Assembly: GCF_030817015.1 (NCBI RefSeq)
Contig: NZ_JAUSYS010000001.1
Span: 1,860,001 to 1,924,000, forward strand
From: Arthrobacter sp. V1I7
GTDB lineage: Bacteria; Actinomycetota; Actinomycetes; Actinomycetales; Micrococcaceae
Length of the DNA stretch: 64,000 nucleotides
Direction of reading: 5' to 3'
Of this stretch, positions 22,111-31,792 are shown piece by piece. How positions within the stretch are numbered: the first letter of the stretch is position 1; the number at the start of each line of letters is the position of its first letter. A program made the translations under genes and the position numbers. Below the pieces are notes generated by a model. That model was not told the origin of the DNA. It ran no database searches and saw only the letters and a list, made by a program, of their open reading frames with translations.

Positions 22111-23352
22111 GTGACGGAAAACCCCACAGTGACAGAAGCGGAAGCGACGGCAAACGCAGCCGCCTCCACCCCCGCGGCCCTCGTGCTCGAGGATGGACGG
22201 ATCTTCCGCGGCACCAGCTACGGCGCCACCGGAACCGCGCTCGGCGAGGCTGTGTTCGCCACCGGGATGACCGGCTACCAGGAGACCATCACCGATCCCT
22301 CCTACGCCCGCCAGCTTGTGGTCCAGACGGCCCCGCACATCGGCAACACCGGCGTGAACAAGGACGACGCCGAGTCCCGGCGCATCTGGGTGGCCGGCTA
22401 CATCGTCCGCGACGCCGCCCGCCGCCCGTCCAACTGGCGCTCCGAGCGGTCCCTCGACTCCGAGCTGGTGGAGCAGGGCATCGTCGGCATCCAGGGCGTG
22501 GACACCCGCGCCATCACCCGCCACCTGCGTGAGCACAAGACCATGCGCGCCGGGATCTTCTCCGGCGATGCCGCCCGCGCCACGGACAAGGAACTCGTGG
22601 ACACCGTCCTGGCCAGCGCCCCGATGGAAGGCTCCCGCCTCGCCGAGGAAGTCAGCGTGGACAAGGCCTACACCGTCGAGCCGAAGGACTGGGGCTGGGA
22701 CGGCGAACCGCGCTTCAGCATCGCGGCGATCGACCTCGGGATCAAGCGGATGACCCCGATCCGCCTCGCCGAGCGCGGCGTCCGCGTGCACGTGCTGCCG
22801 GCCACCTCGACCATCGAGGACGTCAACGCGGTGAACCCGGACGGCTTCTTCATGTCCAACGGTCCGGGCGACCCGGCCACGGCGGACAACCAGGTGAAGC
22901 TGCTCCGTTCGGTGCTGGACGAGAAGATCCCGTACTTCGGCATCTGCTTCGGCAACCAGATCCTGGGCCGGGCCCTGGGTTTCGGCACGTACAAGCTCCG
23001 CTACGGGCACCGCGGTATCAACCAGCCGGTGCTGGACCGCCGCACCGGCAAGGTGGAAATCACCTCGCAGAACCACGGCTTCGCCGTCGACGCCCCGCTC
23101 AACGGCGCCACCCAGGCGCCCGAGGAACGGTTCGGCCGCGTCGAGGTCAGCCACGTAAGCCTCAACGACGACGTCGTCGAAGGCCTGTCCTGCCTCGACA
23201 TCCCGGCATTCTCGGTGCAGTACCACCCCGAGGCCGCCTCCGGCCCGCACGACGCCGCCTACCTCTTCGACCGCTTCATCGACCTGATGGCGGACAGCAA
23301 GAAGGAAACGGCCAAAACTTCCACCGAATCCAAGACTGAGGACAAGAAGTAA
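22111..23352 (+). CDS. carA: Carbamoyl-phosphate synthase small subunit
   Basis: Glutamine amidotransferase subunit that passes ammonia to CarB. The 413-residue product has the N-terminal CarA domain ([18 protein letters not shown]) and the class I glutaminase with catalytic Cys279 in [12 protein letters not shown] and the His/Glu pair in [13 protein letters not shown] chose the GTG at 22111 because GGAAAG lies 7 nt upstream; ATG 22087 and GTG 22096 are also in frame. The stop overlaps carB (TAATG). Confidence 0.95.
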   Translation: MTENPTVTEAEATANAAASTPAALVLEDGRIFRGTSYGATGTALGEAVFATGMTGYQETITDPSYARQLVVQTAPHIGNTGVNKDDAESRRIWVAGYIVRDAARRPSNWRSERSLDSELVEQGIVGIQGVDTRAITRHLREHKTMRAGIFSGDAARATDKELVDTVLASAPMEGSRLAEEVSVDKAYTVEPKDWGWDGEPRFSIAAIDLGIKRMTPIRLAERGVRVHVLPATSTIEDVNAVNPDGFFMSNGPGDPATADNQVKLLRSVLDEKIPYFGICFGNQILGRALGFGTYKLRYGHRGINQPVLDRRTGKVEITSQNHGFAVDAPLNGATQAPEERFGRVEVSHVSLNDDVVEGLSCLDIPAFSVQYHPEAASGPHDAAYLFDRFIDLMADSKKETAKTSTESKTEDKK

Positions 23353-26300
23353 TGCCTAAGAGAACTGACCTTAAGAGCGTCCTGGTCATCGGTTCCGGCC
23401 CGATCGTGATCGGCCAGGCGGCCGAATTCGACTACTCCGGCACCCAGGCACTGCGCGTCCTCAAGGAGGAAGGCCTGCGCGTCATCCTCGTCAACTCCAA
23501 CCCGGCCACCATCATGACGGATCCCGAGTTCGCCGACGCCACCTACATCGAGCCGATCACCCCCGAGGTGGTTGAAAAGATCATCGCCAAGGAACGCCCG
23601 GACGCGATCCTGCCCACCCTGGGCGGCCAGACCGCACTCAACACCGCGATCGCGCTGGACAAGAACGGCGTGCTGGAAAAGTACAAGGTGGAACTGATCG
23701 GCGCCAACATCGCCGCGATCGAGCTCGGCGAGGACCGCGAGAAGTTCAAGGGCGTCGTGGAACGCTGCGGCGCGGAATCGGCCCGCAGCCACATCATCCA
23801 CACCATCGACGAGGCCCTGACCGCGGCCGAGGATCTCGGCTACCCGATGGTCGTCCGGCCCTCCTTCACCATGGGCGGCCTCGGCTCCGGCCTCGCCTAC
23901 GACGAAAACGACCTCCGCCGGATCGTCGGCCAGGGCCTGCAGTACAGCCCCACCAGTGAGGTGCTGCTCGAAGAGAGCATCCTCGGCTGGAAGGAATACG
24001 AGCTCGAGATGATGCGCGACAAGAACGACAACGTCGTGGTCGTCTGCTCCATCGAGAACTTCGACCCGGTCGGCGTCCACACCGGCGACTCCATCACCGT
24101 CGCCCCGGCCCTGACCCTGACGGACCGCGAATACCAGCGCCTGCGCGACATCTCCATCGCCGTGATCCGCGAAGTCGGCGTCGACACCGGCGGCTGCAAC
24201 ATCCAGTTCGCCGTCGAACCGGACACCGGCCGCGTCGTCGTGATCGAGATGAACCCGCGCGTCTCCCGGTCCTCCGCCCTCGCCTCCAAGGCCACCGGCT
24301 TCGCGATCGCCAAGATCGCCACCAAGCTCTCGCTGGGCTACACCCTGGACGAGATCCCCAACGACATCACCCAGAAAACCCCGGCCTCCTTCGAGCCGAC
24401 CCTGGACTACGTCGTCGTGAAGGTCCCGCGCTTCGCTTTCGAGAAGTTCCCGGCGGCCGACCCCACCCTGACCACCACCATGAAGTCGGTGGGCGAGGCC
24501 ATGGCGATGGGGCGTAACTTCACCGAGGCCCTGCAGAAGGCGCTGCGCTCCCTCGAGCAGAAGGGCTCCCAGCTGGACTTCAGCCACGTCCCGGAGTGGG
24601 AAGTCGCCGAGCTGATCGAGAAGTCCAAGCGCCCCACCACCGACCGCCTGCACCAGGTCCAGCGCGCCCTGCTCGGCGGCGCCACCGTCGAACAGCTTTT
24701 CGAAGCCACCAAGATCGACCCCTGGTACCTGGACCAGCTCCAGCTGCTGAACGAGATCTCGCTCGAAATCCGGCAGGCATCCGCCCTGACCCCGGAGATG
24801 CTGCAGCGCGCCAAGCGCCACGGCTTCTCCGACGAGCAGATCGGTGCCCTGACCCACAACTCGGAGGACGTCGTCCGCGGCGTCCGGCAGGCCCTCGGCA
24901 TCCGCCCGGTCTACAAGACCGTGGACACCTGTGCCGCCGAGTTCGCCGCGTACACGCCGTACCACTACTCCTCCTACGACGAGGAGGACGAGGTCGCGCT
25001 GCACGCCAAGCCGTCCATCATCATCCTCGGCTCCGGCCCGAACCGGATCGGCCAGGGCATCGAGTTCGACTACTCCTGCGTGCACGCCTCGATGGCGCTC
25101 CGCAAGGCCGGTTACGAGACCGTGATGGTCAACTGCAACCCGGAGACCGTCTCGACTGACTACGACGTCTCCACCCGGCTGTACTTCGAGCCGCTCACCC
25201 TCGAAGACGTGCTCGAGGTCATCGCCGCCGAGGAACGCACCGGCGGCGTGATGGGCGTCTTCGTCCAGCTCGGCGGCCAGACCCCGCTCAAGCTCGCCCA
25301 GCAGCTCGCCGACGCCGGCGTGCCGATCCTCGGCACCTCCCCGGAAGCGATCGACCTTGCCGAGCACCGCGGCGCCTTCTCCCGCGTCCTCGACCAGGCC
25401 GGGCTCGTCTCGCCGAAAAACGGCACCGCCGTGTCCTTCGAGGACGCCAAGAAGATCGCCGACGAAATCGGTTACCCGGTGCTGGTCCGCCCGTCCTACG
25501 TCCTCGGCGGCCGCGGCATGGAAATCGTCTACGATGAGCCGAACCTGTCCCGCTACATCGCCAACGCCACCGAAATCACCACGGAGCACCCGGTGCTGAT
25601 CGACCGCTTCCTCGAGGACGCCGTCGAAATCGACGTCGACGCGCTGTACGACGGCAAGGAGATGTACCTCGGCGGCATCATGGAGCACATCGAGGAAGCC
25701 GGCATCCACTCCGGCGACTCGGCCTGCGTGCTCCCGCCGATCACGCTGGGCAACAACGTGCTCGAACGCGTCCGGACCGCCACCCTGGCGATCGCGGAAG
25801 GCGTGGGGGTCCGCGGCCTGATCAACATCCAGTTCGCCCTGGCATCCGACGTGCTCTACGTCCTGGAAGCCAACCCGCGGGCCTCCCGCACGGTCCCGTT
25901 CGTCTCCAAGGCGACCGGCGTGCAGATGGCCAAGGCCGCTGCCCTGATCGGCACGGGCGTCACCGTCAACCAGCTCCGCACCGCCTACAAGATGCTGCCG
26001 GAAACCGGCGACGGCTCGACGCTGCCGCTCGACGCCCCGGTCTCGGTCAAGGAAGCCGTGCTGCCGTTCAGCCGCTTCCGCACCCCCGAGGGCAAGGTGG
26101 TCGACTCGCTGCTCGGCCCCGAGATGCGTTCCACCGGCGAGGTCATGGGCATCGACAAGCACTTCGACACCGCCTTCGCCAAGAGCCAGGCGGCCGCCAA
26201 CAACGCGCTGCCGACCGAGGGCAAAATCTTCGTCTCGGTCGCCAACCGGGACAAGCGCTCGGTCATCATGGGCGTCAAGCGGCTCTCGGACCTCGGCTTC

Positions 26301-26705
26301 GAGATCGTCTCCACCGGCGGCACCGCCGACGTGCTGCGCCGCAACGGCATCCAGGCCACCCCGGTCCGGAAGGTCGCCGAGGGTTCCAGTGCCGAAGGGG
26401 AAGGCACCATCGCCGACCTCGTCATCGCCGGCGAGATCGACATGGTCTTCAACACCCCCTCCGGTGGCGAAGCCCGCAGCGACGGCTACGAACTGCGCGC
26501 CGCCGCGACCTCAATCGGCATCCCGTGCATTACCACGGTCGCGGAGTTCAATGCCGCGGTCCAGGCGATCGAGGCGCTGCGCACCTACGAATGGTCCGTC
26601 ACGAGCCTGCAGGAGCACGCTGCCGCCCTGGCGGCCTCGCAGGCCGCCTCGCGAAATTCGGCCGCGCAGACCGCTTCGCAGATCGCGGCCCCGCAGAATG
26701 CCTGA
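23352..26705 (+). CDS. carB: Carbamoyl-phosphate synthase large subunit
   Basis: Makes carbamoyl phosphate from bicarbonate, ammonia and two ATP for both pyrimidine and arginine synthesis. The 1117-residue product has two ATP-grasp halves. Each begins with a nucleotide-binding GSGP motif: [20 protein letters not shown] at the N-terminus and [20 protein letters not shown] at about residue 560. The C-terminal MGS-like allosteric domain (about 955-1075, [14 protein letters not shown]) is intact. The last 40 residues are an Ala/Ser/Gln-rich tail ([20 protein letters not shown]) beyond the usual end. The pyrF start lies inside its last codons. Confidence 0.97.
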   Translation: MPKRTDLKSVLVIGSGPIVIGQAAEFDYSGTQALRVLKEEGLRVILVNSNPATIMTDPEFADATYIEPITPEVVEKIIAKERPDAILPTLGGQTALNTAIALDKNGVLEKYKVELIGANIAAIELGEDREKFKGVVERCGAESARSHIIHTIDEALTAAEDLGYPMVVRPSFTMGGLGSGLAYDENDLRRIVGQGLQYSPTSEVLLEESILGWKEYELEMMRDKNDNVVVVCSIENFDPVGVHTGDSITVAPALTLTDREYQRLRDISIAVIREVGVDTGGCNIQFAVEPDTGRVVVIEMNPRVSRSSALASKATGFAIAKIATKLSLGYTLDEIPNDITQKTPASFEPTLDYVVVKVPRFAFEKFPAADPTLTTTMKSVGEAMAMGRNFTEALQKALRSLEQKGSQLDFSHVPEWEVAELIEKSKRPTTDRLHQVQRALLGGATVEQLFEATKIDPWYLDQLQLLNEISLEIRQASALTPEMLQRAKRHGFSDEQIGALTHNSEDVVRGVRQALGIRPVYKTVDTCAAEFAAYTPYHYSSYDEEDEVALHAKPSIIILGSGPNRIGQGIEFDYSCVHASMALRKAGYETVMVNCNPETVSTDYDVSTRLYFEPLTLEDVLEVIAAEERTGGVMGVFVQLGGQTPLKLAQQLADAGVPILGTSPEAIDLAEHRGAFSRVLDQAGLVSPKNGTAVSFEDAKKIADEIGYPVLVRPSYVLGGRGMEIVYDEPNLSRYIANATEITTEHPVLIDRFLEDAVEIDVDALYDGKEMYLGGIMEHIEEAGIHSGDSACVLPPITLGNNVLERVRTATLAIAEGVGVRGLINIQFALASDVLYVLEANPRASRTVPFVSKATGVQMAKAAALIGTGVTVNQLRTAYKMLPETGDGSTLPLDAPVSVKEAVLPFSRFRTPEGKVVDSLLGPEMRSTGEVMGIDKHFDTAFAKSQAAANNALPTEGKIFVSVANRDKRSVIMGVKRLSDLGFEIVSTGGTADVLRRNGIQATPVRKVAEGSSAEGEGTIADLVIAGEIDMVFNTPSGGEARSDGYELRAAATSIGIPCITTVAEFNAAVQAIEALRTYEWSVTSLQEHAAALAASQAASRNSAAQTASQIAAPQNA

Positions 26706-27579
26706 GCCTGAGGCACCAGCAACGGCCGGCCGGAAGTCCTTCGGCTTCCGGCTGGGCCGGGCCATGGCCGAGCGCGGTCCGCTCTGCGTCGGGATCGACC
26801 CGCACCCGGCGCTGCTGCAGCGCTGGGGCCTGAACGACGACGCCGCGGGGCTGGAGCGCTTCTCGCTCACCGTGCTGGAAGCGGTGGGTCCGCTCGCTGC
26901 CGCGGTCAAGCCGCAGGTCGCCCTGTACGAGCGCCACGGCTCCGCGGGGATGGCCGTGCTGGAACGGACCCTGGCCGCGGCCGCGGAGGCCTCGGTCCTG
27001 ACCATCGCCGACGCCAAGCGCGGCGACATCGGCTCCACCATGGCGGCCTACGCCGATGCGTGGCTGCGGGACGGTTCGGCCCTGGCCGCCGATTCGGTAA
27101 CCCTGAGCCCGTATCTGGGCTTCGAGTCACTGCGGCCGGCCCTCGACCTGGCGGCGCAGAGCGGGCGCGGAGTGTTTGTTCTCGCCCTGACCTCCAACCC
27201 CGAGGGCGCGTCGGTGCAGCACGTCGGCGGCGCGGATTCCGTGGCCCGTCGGATCGTGCAGGCGGCAGCGGCGGAAAACCTCCGGTACTTCGCTTCTGCA
27301 ACCGCCGGGGATCTGGCGTCCGTCGGTCTCGTCGTCGGCGCCACGGTCGGCTCCGCCCTCACCGAACTGGACCTGGACCTCGCCGCCGTCCGCGGCCCGA
27401 TCCTGGCCCCCGGCCTGGGCGCCCAGGGTGCCACCGCGGCGGATCTGCGCCGGACATTCGGGACGGCCTACGGGCAGGTGCTGGGAACCTCCAGCCGGGA
27501 GATCCTCGGCGCCGGACCGCGGATCCAGGACCTGCAGAACGCGGCCCTGCGCACCCTCGAGCAGCTGCGCGCGGCCTGA
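26698..27579 (+). CDS. pyrF: Orotidine 5'-phosphate decarboxylase (type 2)
   Basis: Decarboxylates OMP to UMP, the last step of de novo synthesis. The 293-residue product belongs to the longer type 2 group common in actinobacteria. [16 protein letters not shown] lies near the N-terminus, [12 protein letters not shown] follows, and the catalytic Lys/Asp cluster is in [14 protein letters not shown]. The C-terminal phosphate-binding part has [10 protein letters not shown]. The ATG at 26698 overlaps the carB stop. The operon lacks pyrD and pyrE, which must be elsewhere. Confidence 0.95.
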   Translation: MPEPEAPATAGRKSFGFRLGRAMAERGPLCVGIDPHPALLQRWGLNDDAAGLERFSLTVLEAVGPLAAAVKPQVALYERHGSAGMAVLERTLAAAAEASVLTIADAKRGDIGSTMAAYADAWLRDGSALAADSVTLSPYLGFESLRPALDLAAQSGRGVFVLALTSNPEGASVQHVGGADSVARRIVQAAAAENLRYFASATAGDLASVGLVVGATVGSALTELDLDLAAVRGPILAPGLGAQGATAADLRRTFGTAYGQVLGTSSREILGAGPRIQDLQNAALRTLEQLRAA

Positions 27580-27752
27580 CCTTCGGACAAGCTGGGACCG
27601 GGGCAATCATCCATTGATTTCTCCCGCGTCCAGACTGTAGGTTCAGGACACGCCCACGGCAACGGCCTTGGGCGCTGTCTCGCAGGGCCATTCCACCGGA
27701 GCCTTTTGACGTACCGCCAGACAGGCCCGGCAGCGCAGCAGGGAGGACTTCA

Positions 27753-28070
27753 GTGAGTTTGCGACCCCTCACTCCGCAGGAGCGTGCCGACGCCTTGGGT
27801 AAGGCGGCTGCCGCCCGGACCACCAGGGCGGCGGCCAAGGATCGGCTGAAGTCCGGGGAGCTGAGCATCGCGCAACTGCTCAGCTCCGGCGACACCGATG
27901 ACGCCATCGCCCGGATGCGGATCGTGGAACTGCTCGAGGCCTTGCCTGGGATCGGGCGGGTCCGGGCCGCAGCCATCATGGAGCAGCTCGGGATTGCCGC
28001 CTCGCGGCGGGTCCGCGGCCTCGGCGTTCACCAGCGCCGGGCGCTGGTAGATTTTATAGACGACAAATAG
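27753..28070 (+). CDS. mihF: Actinobacterial integration host factor
   Basis: Nucleoid-associated DNA-binding protein specific to actinobacteria (mIHF/sIHF). The 105-residue product is mostly basic and helical. The helix-two-turn-helix DNA-binding part is [22 protein letters not shown], with [16 protein letters not shown] at the C-terminus. The GTG start follows GGGAGG at 27741-27746. The 173-bp gap from pyrF may hold its own promoter (TTGATT around 27614), but I see no good -10. The mihF-gmk-rpoZ-coaBC-metK-priA order is the conserved actinobacterial arrangement. Confidence 0.94.
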   Translation: MSLRPLTPQERADALGKAAAARTTRAAAKDRLKSGELSIAQLLSSGDTDDAIARMRIVELLEALPGIGRVRAAAIMEQLGIAASRRVRGLGVHQRRALVDFIDDK

Positions 28071-28108
28071 CTTCACCGGCTATGCCAAAACACCGCCCAA
28101 AGGAATAC

Positions 28109-28681
28109 GTGAGCAAGAATCCGGGACTGACAGTCCTCGCCGGCCCGACGGCTGTTGGTAAAGGCACTGTGTCCACTTACATCCGGGACAACTATCCCGG
28201 CGTCTGGCTTTCCGTCTCGGCGACCACCCGGCCGCCGCGCCCCGGGGAGGTGGACGGCGTCCATTACTTCTTCAAGACCGCCGAGGAATTCGAATCCCTG
28301 GTGGAAAACGGCGAGCTGCTGGAGTGGGCCGTGGTCCACGGACGCAACCGCTACGGCACGCTCCGCAGCACCGTGGAAGCCGCGATCGCCGAGGGCCGGT
28401 CCGTGCTGCTGGAGATTGACCTACAGGGCGCCCGGCAGGTCAAGCAGGCCGTCCCGGAGGCCCAGTTCGTGTTTCTGGCGCCGCCGAGCTGGGATGAAAT
28501 GGTGCGCCGCCTGGTGGGCCGCGGCACGGAAACAGCCGAAGAACAGCAGCAGAGGCTGGAAACCGCTAAACTAGAACTTGCCGCTGAACCGGAGTTTGAC
28601 CACACCGTCATCAATGATGACGTTCGACGGGCAGCGGACGAGCTTGTTTCACTCATGGGGCTGACCCCGAACCCACGCTAG
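28109..28681 (+). CDS. gmk: Guanylate kinase
   Basis: Phosphorylates GMP to GDP. The product has the P-loop [11 protein letters not shown], the GMP-binding [21 protein letters not shown], and the [14 protein letters not shown] strand. I prefer the GTG at 28109 (190 residues) because AAAGGA lies just upstream at 28099-28104; an ATG at 28082 would add nine residues but has no ribosome-binding site. It lies 38 bp after mihF and 39 bp before rpoZ, so probably in the same transcript. Confidence 0.95.
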   Translation: MSKNPGLTVLAGPTAVGKGTVSTYIRDNYPGVWLSVSATTRPPRPGEVDGVHYFFKTAEEFESLVENGELLEWAVVHGRNRYGTLRSTVEAAIAEGRSVLLEIDLQGARQVKQAVPEAQFVFLAPPSWDEMVRRLVGRGTETAEEQQQRLETAKLELAAEPEFDHTVINDDVRRAADELVSLMGLTPNPR

Positions 28682-28720
28682 GCGCCGGGACGTATCGGCC
28701 CGTTAGAATTTGGAGAATTC

Positions 28721-28981
28721 GTGTCCACGAACCTTGAAGGCATCATCAACCCGCCGATCGACGAGCTGCTGAAGGCCGCCGACTCGAAGTACGGACTGGT
28801 AATCTTCGGCGCCAAGCGCGCACGTCAGATCAACGCCTACTACGCCCAGCTGCACGAGGGCCTGTTCGAGTACGTCGGCCCGCTGGTCGACACCAAGCTC
28901 AACGAGAAGTCGCTTTCGATCGCCCTGCGCGAAATCAACGAAGGCAAGCTCGTCTCCACGCCGGTCGAAGCTGCCGAGTAA
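28721..28981 (+). CDS. rpoZ: RNA polymerase omega subunit
   Basis: Small subunit that aids assembly of beta-prime. The 86-residue product contains the conserved [20 protein letters not shown] and [15 protein letters not shown] segments, and the C-terminal [18 protein letters not shown] part reads [14 protein letters not shown] here. GTG start after GGAG at 28711-28714. It is flanked tightly by gmk and coaBC. Confidence 0.95.
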   Translation: MSTNLEGIINPPIDELLKAADSKYGLVIFGAKRARQINAYYAQLHEGLFEYVGPLVDTKLNEKSLSIALREINEGKLVSTPVEAAE

Positions 28982-29006
28982 TTACGTAGCCGTAGACGGA
29001 GGTCAC

Positions 29007-30284
29007 GTGCGCATAGTCCTCGGAGTCGGGGGAGGGATTGCCGCCTACAAGGTGGCGTCGCTCCTCCGGCTTTTTACTGAAGCGGGCCACGACGTCACGG
29101 TCATCCCTACGGAGGCCGCAACGCGCTTCGTCGGCGTTGCCACCTGGGAAGCCCTGTCCGGGCATCCGGTCAGCAACAGCGTCTTCGACGACGTCCACAC
29201 CGTCAACCACGTCCGCCTCGGCCACGAGGCCGAGCTGATTGTGGTGGCCCCCGCGACCGCGGACCTGCTGGCGCGCGCGGCAACGGGACAGGCTGACGAC
29301 CTGCTCACCAACACCCTGCTGATGGCCGGCGGCTGTCCGGTGCTGATGGCACCCGCCATGCACACCGAGATGTGGCAGCACGCCGCCACCCAGGCCAACG
29401 TCGAGACGCTGCGCAGCCGCGGCGTCACCGTGCTGGAACCGGCCTCGGGCCGGCTGACCGGCACGGACTCCGGGCCCGGCCGGCTGCCCGAACCCGAGGC
29501 CATCTTCGAGGCGTCCATGGCCCTCGCCGGCGCCCCGGCGGTGCCCAACGCCCCGGCCGGGCTGCCGGCGGAAGACCTGCCGGCGGGGGGCCTGCCGCTG
29601 TCCGGGCTGACGGTCACCATCAGCGCCGGCGGCACCCGCGAACCGCTGGACCCGGTGCGTTTCCTCGGCAACCGTTCCTCCGGCAAGCAGGGCGTGGCCC
29701 TCGCGGTCGCCGCCCGCGAGGCCGGCGCGAAAGTCAGACTCCTCGCCGCCCACATGGAGGTCCCGGCTCCCGAGGGCGTTGAACTGGTCCGGGTGGAGAC
29801 CGCCCTGGAGCTGCGGAAGGCCGCGCTGCAGGCAGCCGCGGACTCCGACGTCATCATCATGGCCGCGGCCGTCGCCGACTTCCGCCCCGCGGACATCTCC
29901 GGCACCAAAATCAAGAAGCGCGACGACGTCGCCGATCCCGTCATCTCCCTGGTCCGTAATCCGGACATCCTGCGGGAGCTTGTCGAGGTCCGCGACGCCG
30001 CGTCCCGGAACCAGTTCATTGTCGGCTTCGCGGCCGAGACCGGGGACGCCGACGGTGACGTCCTGGCGTACGCGGCGGCCAAGCTGCGGCGCAAGGCCTG
30101 CGACCTGCTGGTGGTCAACCAGGTGGGCAAGGACCGGGTTTTCGGCGAGGACACCAACTCGGTAGTCATCCTTTCCCGCTCCGGCTCCGAACCCCAGGAG
30201 GCCTCGGGTGCCAAATCCGATGTTGCGGCTGCCGTCATCGACCGGATCAGCGCCGAGTTAAGCCGGCTTGTGCCGCCGGCCTAG
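29007..30284 (+). CDS. coaBC: Bifunctional phosphopantothenoylcysteine decarboxylase / phosphopantothenate-cysteine ligase
   Basis: Catalyses two consecutive steps of coenzyme A synthesis. The N-terminal flavoprotein CoaC domain (about 1-180) has GVGGGIAAYKVASLLR, the catalytic His region VNHVRLGHEAELIVVAPATA, and the substrate clamp APAMHTEMW, where His stands in place of the Asn of the usual PxMNxxMW. The CoaB domain (about 205-425) has SAGGTREPLDPVRFLGNRSSGKQG and MAAAVADFRP. The linker between the domains is Pro/Ala-rich. It starts with GTG after GGAGG at 28997-29001. Confidence 0.95.
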   Translation: MRIVLGVGGGIAAYKVASLLRLFTEAGHDVTVIPTEAATRFVGVATWEALSGHPVSNSVFDDVHTVNHVRLGHEAELIVVAPATADLLARAATGQADDLLTNTLLMAGGCPVLMAPAMHTEMWQHAATQANVETLRSRGVTVLEPASGRLTGTDSGPGRLPEPEAIFEASMALAGAPAVPNAPAGLPAEDLPAGGLPLSGLTVTISAGGTREPLDPVRFLGNRSSGKQGVALAVAAREAGAKVRLLAAHMEVPAPEGVELVRVETALELRKAALQAAADSDVIIMAAAVADFRPADISGTKIKKRDDVADPVISLVRNPDILRELVEVRDAASRNQFIVGFAAETGDADGDVLAYAAAKLRRKACDLLVVNQVGKDRVFGEDTNSVVILSRSGSEPQEASGAKSDVAAAVIDRISAELSRLVPPA

Positions 30285-30362
30285 CCCTGGCGTAAGCAAC
30301 GTCTCCTTAGCACAGGGACACACGCCGCCGGACGCCCGTTTTCCAACCAGTAAGGTAGTTGA

Positions 30363-31598
30363 GTGACTTTACCGCTGCACATCCCCGACTTCCACGGGTC
30401 CACGCCCGCTTCGCTCCGGCTGTTCACGTCCGAGTCGGTGACCGAGGGACACCCAGACAAGATCTGTGACCAGATCAGCGATGCGATCCTCGACGCCCTG
30501 CTGGCCAAGGACCCCGAGTCCCGGGTGGCAGTGGAGACCCTGGCCACCACCGGGCTGGTGCACGTGGCCGGCGAGGTCACCACGGACGCCTACGTTGAAA
30601 TCCCGCAGATCGTCCGCGAGACCATCCTGGGCATCGGCTACGACTCTTCGGCCAACGGCTTCGACGGCGCCCGCTGCGGCGTGTCCGTGTCCATCGGCCA
30701 GCAGTCCAACGATATTGCCGGCGGCGTATTCAACTCGCTGGAAGCCCGCGAAGGGCGCCAGGAAGATGACTACGACCTCCAGGGCGCCGGCGACCAGGGC
30801 CTCATGTTCGGCTATGCCAGCGACGAGACCGCCTCCTACATGCCGGTCCCGATCTGGCTCGCGCATCGGCTCTCCGAACGCCTCACCGAGGTCCGCAAGA
30901 GCGGCGAACTGGCCTACCTCCGCCCGGACGGCAAGACCCAGGTCACGGTCGGCTACGACGGGGACCGTCCCGTCTCGGTCGAGACGGTCGTCATCTCCAG
31001 CCAGCACGCCGAAGGCGCCAGCCTCGAACAGCTCCGCGCCGACCTGGCAGCGTACGTCGTCGACCCGGTGCTGGCGATGTCCAACCTGGACATCTCGCGG
31101 GCACGCAACATCCTGAACCCGGCCGGTGCCTTCGTCATCGGCGGCCCCGTTGGCGACGCAGGCCTCACCGGCCGGAAGATCATCGTGGACACTTACGGCG
31201 GCATGGCCCGCCACGGCGGCGGTGCCTTCTCCGGCAAGGATCCGTCCAAGGTGGACCGCTCGGCCGCGTATGCGATGCGCTGGGTCGCCAAGAACGTGGT
31301 CGCTGCCGGACTCGCCAAGCGCGCTGAAATCCAGATCGCCTACGCGATCGGCCAGGCCCGCCCGGTCGGCACCTATGTGGAGACCTTCGGCACGGAGACC
31401 GTTGACCCCGCGAAGATCAGCGCCGCAATCGCCGAAATCTTCGACCTGCGTCCGCGTGCCATCATCGACGCCCTGGACTTGAAGCGGCCCATTTACGCCA
31501 AGACCGCCGCGCACGGCCACTTCGGCCGGGAGGATCCCGACTTCACCTGGGAGCGGCTCGACCGGGTGGACGAGCTGAAGGCTTTCTTCAACGCCTGA
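30363..31598 (+). CDS. metK: S-adenosylmethionine synthetase
   Basis: Forms S-adenosylmethionine from methionine and ATP. The 411-residue product has [32 protein letters not shown], and the P-loop-like [19 protein letters not shown]. It starts with GTG at 30363; the 12 to 15 extra residues before [10 protein letters not shown] are typical for actinobacteria. The 78-bp gap from coaBC is too short for most SAM riboswitch classes, and I saw no conserved riboswitch core in it. A strong terminator follows. Confidence 0.96.
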   Translation: MTLPLHIPDFHGSTPASLRLFTSESVTEGHPDKICDQISDAILDALLAKDPESRVAVETLATTGLVHVAGEVTTDAYVEIPQIVRETILGIGYDSSANGFDGARCGVSVSIGQQSNDIAGGVFNSLEAREGRQEDDYDLQGAGDQGLMFGYASDETASYMPVPIWLAHRLSERLTEVRKSGELAYLRPDGKTQVTVGYDGDRPVSVETVVISSQHAEGASLEQLRADLAAYVVDPVLAMSNLDISRARNILNPAGAFVIGGPVGDAGLTGRKIIVDTYGGMARHGGGAFSGKDPSKVDRSAAYAMRWVAKNVVAAGLAKRAEIQIAYAIGQARPVGTYVETFGTETVDPAKISAAIAEIFDLRPRAIIDALDLKRPIYAKTAAHGHFGREDPDFTWERLDRVDELKAFFNA

Positions 31599-31623
31599 AT
31601 GTCATAGCCGTGTGATGGACTTT

Positions 31624-31661
31624 AGCCAGGCCGCCGTTCCGGGGGCCTGGCTGGTCTTTTT
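31624..31661 (+). terminator. Rho-independent terminator after metK
   Basis: A perfect 9-bp stem (AGCCAGGCC at 31624-31632 with 31644-31652) around an 11-nt loop is followed by GGTCTTTTTG, giving five T at 31657-31661. It lies 25 nt after the metK stop. The rest of the gap to priA has a GC-rich imperfect repeat of GAGCTGCCGTTG type. Confidence 0.88.
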
Positions 31662-31792
31662 GTTGATGTGCTGCCGTTGAACTGGCGCCGATGAGCTGCC
31701 GTTGGGCTGCCGCCGCTGCCGCCGGACTGCTGCAGCGCTGTCGCGGAACTGCTGCCGGCCGAGTTGGAACGTCTGAACGGAGGTAGGTGCCC

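Noticed and set aside
23259-26162. A 967-codon open frame on the minus strand opposite carB, with similar long antisense frames opposite alaS, mltG, aroC, glpK and lepA
   Set aside because: These are shadows of high third-position GC in the real genes; their translations are low in complexity and show no domain.
30285-30362. Possible SAM riboswitch upstream of metK
   Set aside because: The gap is only 78 bp and no conserved riboswitch core or terminator is visible.
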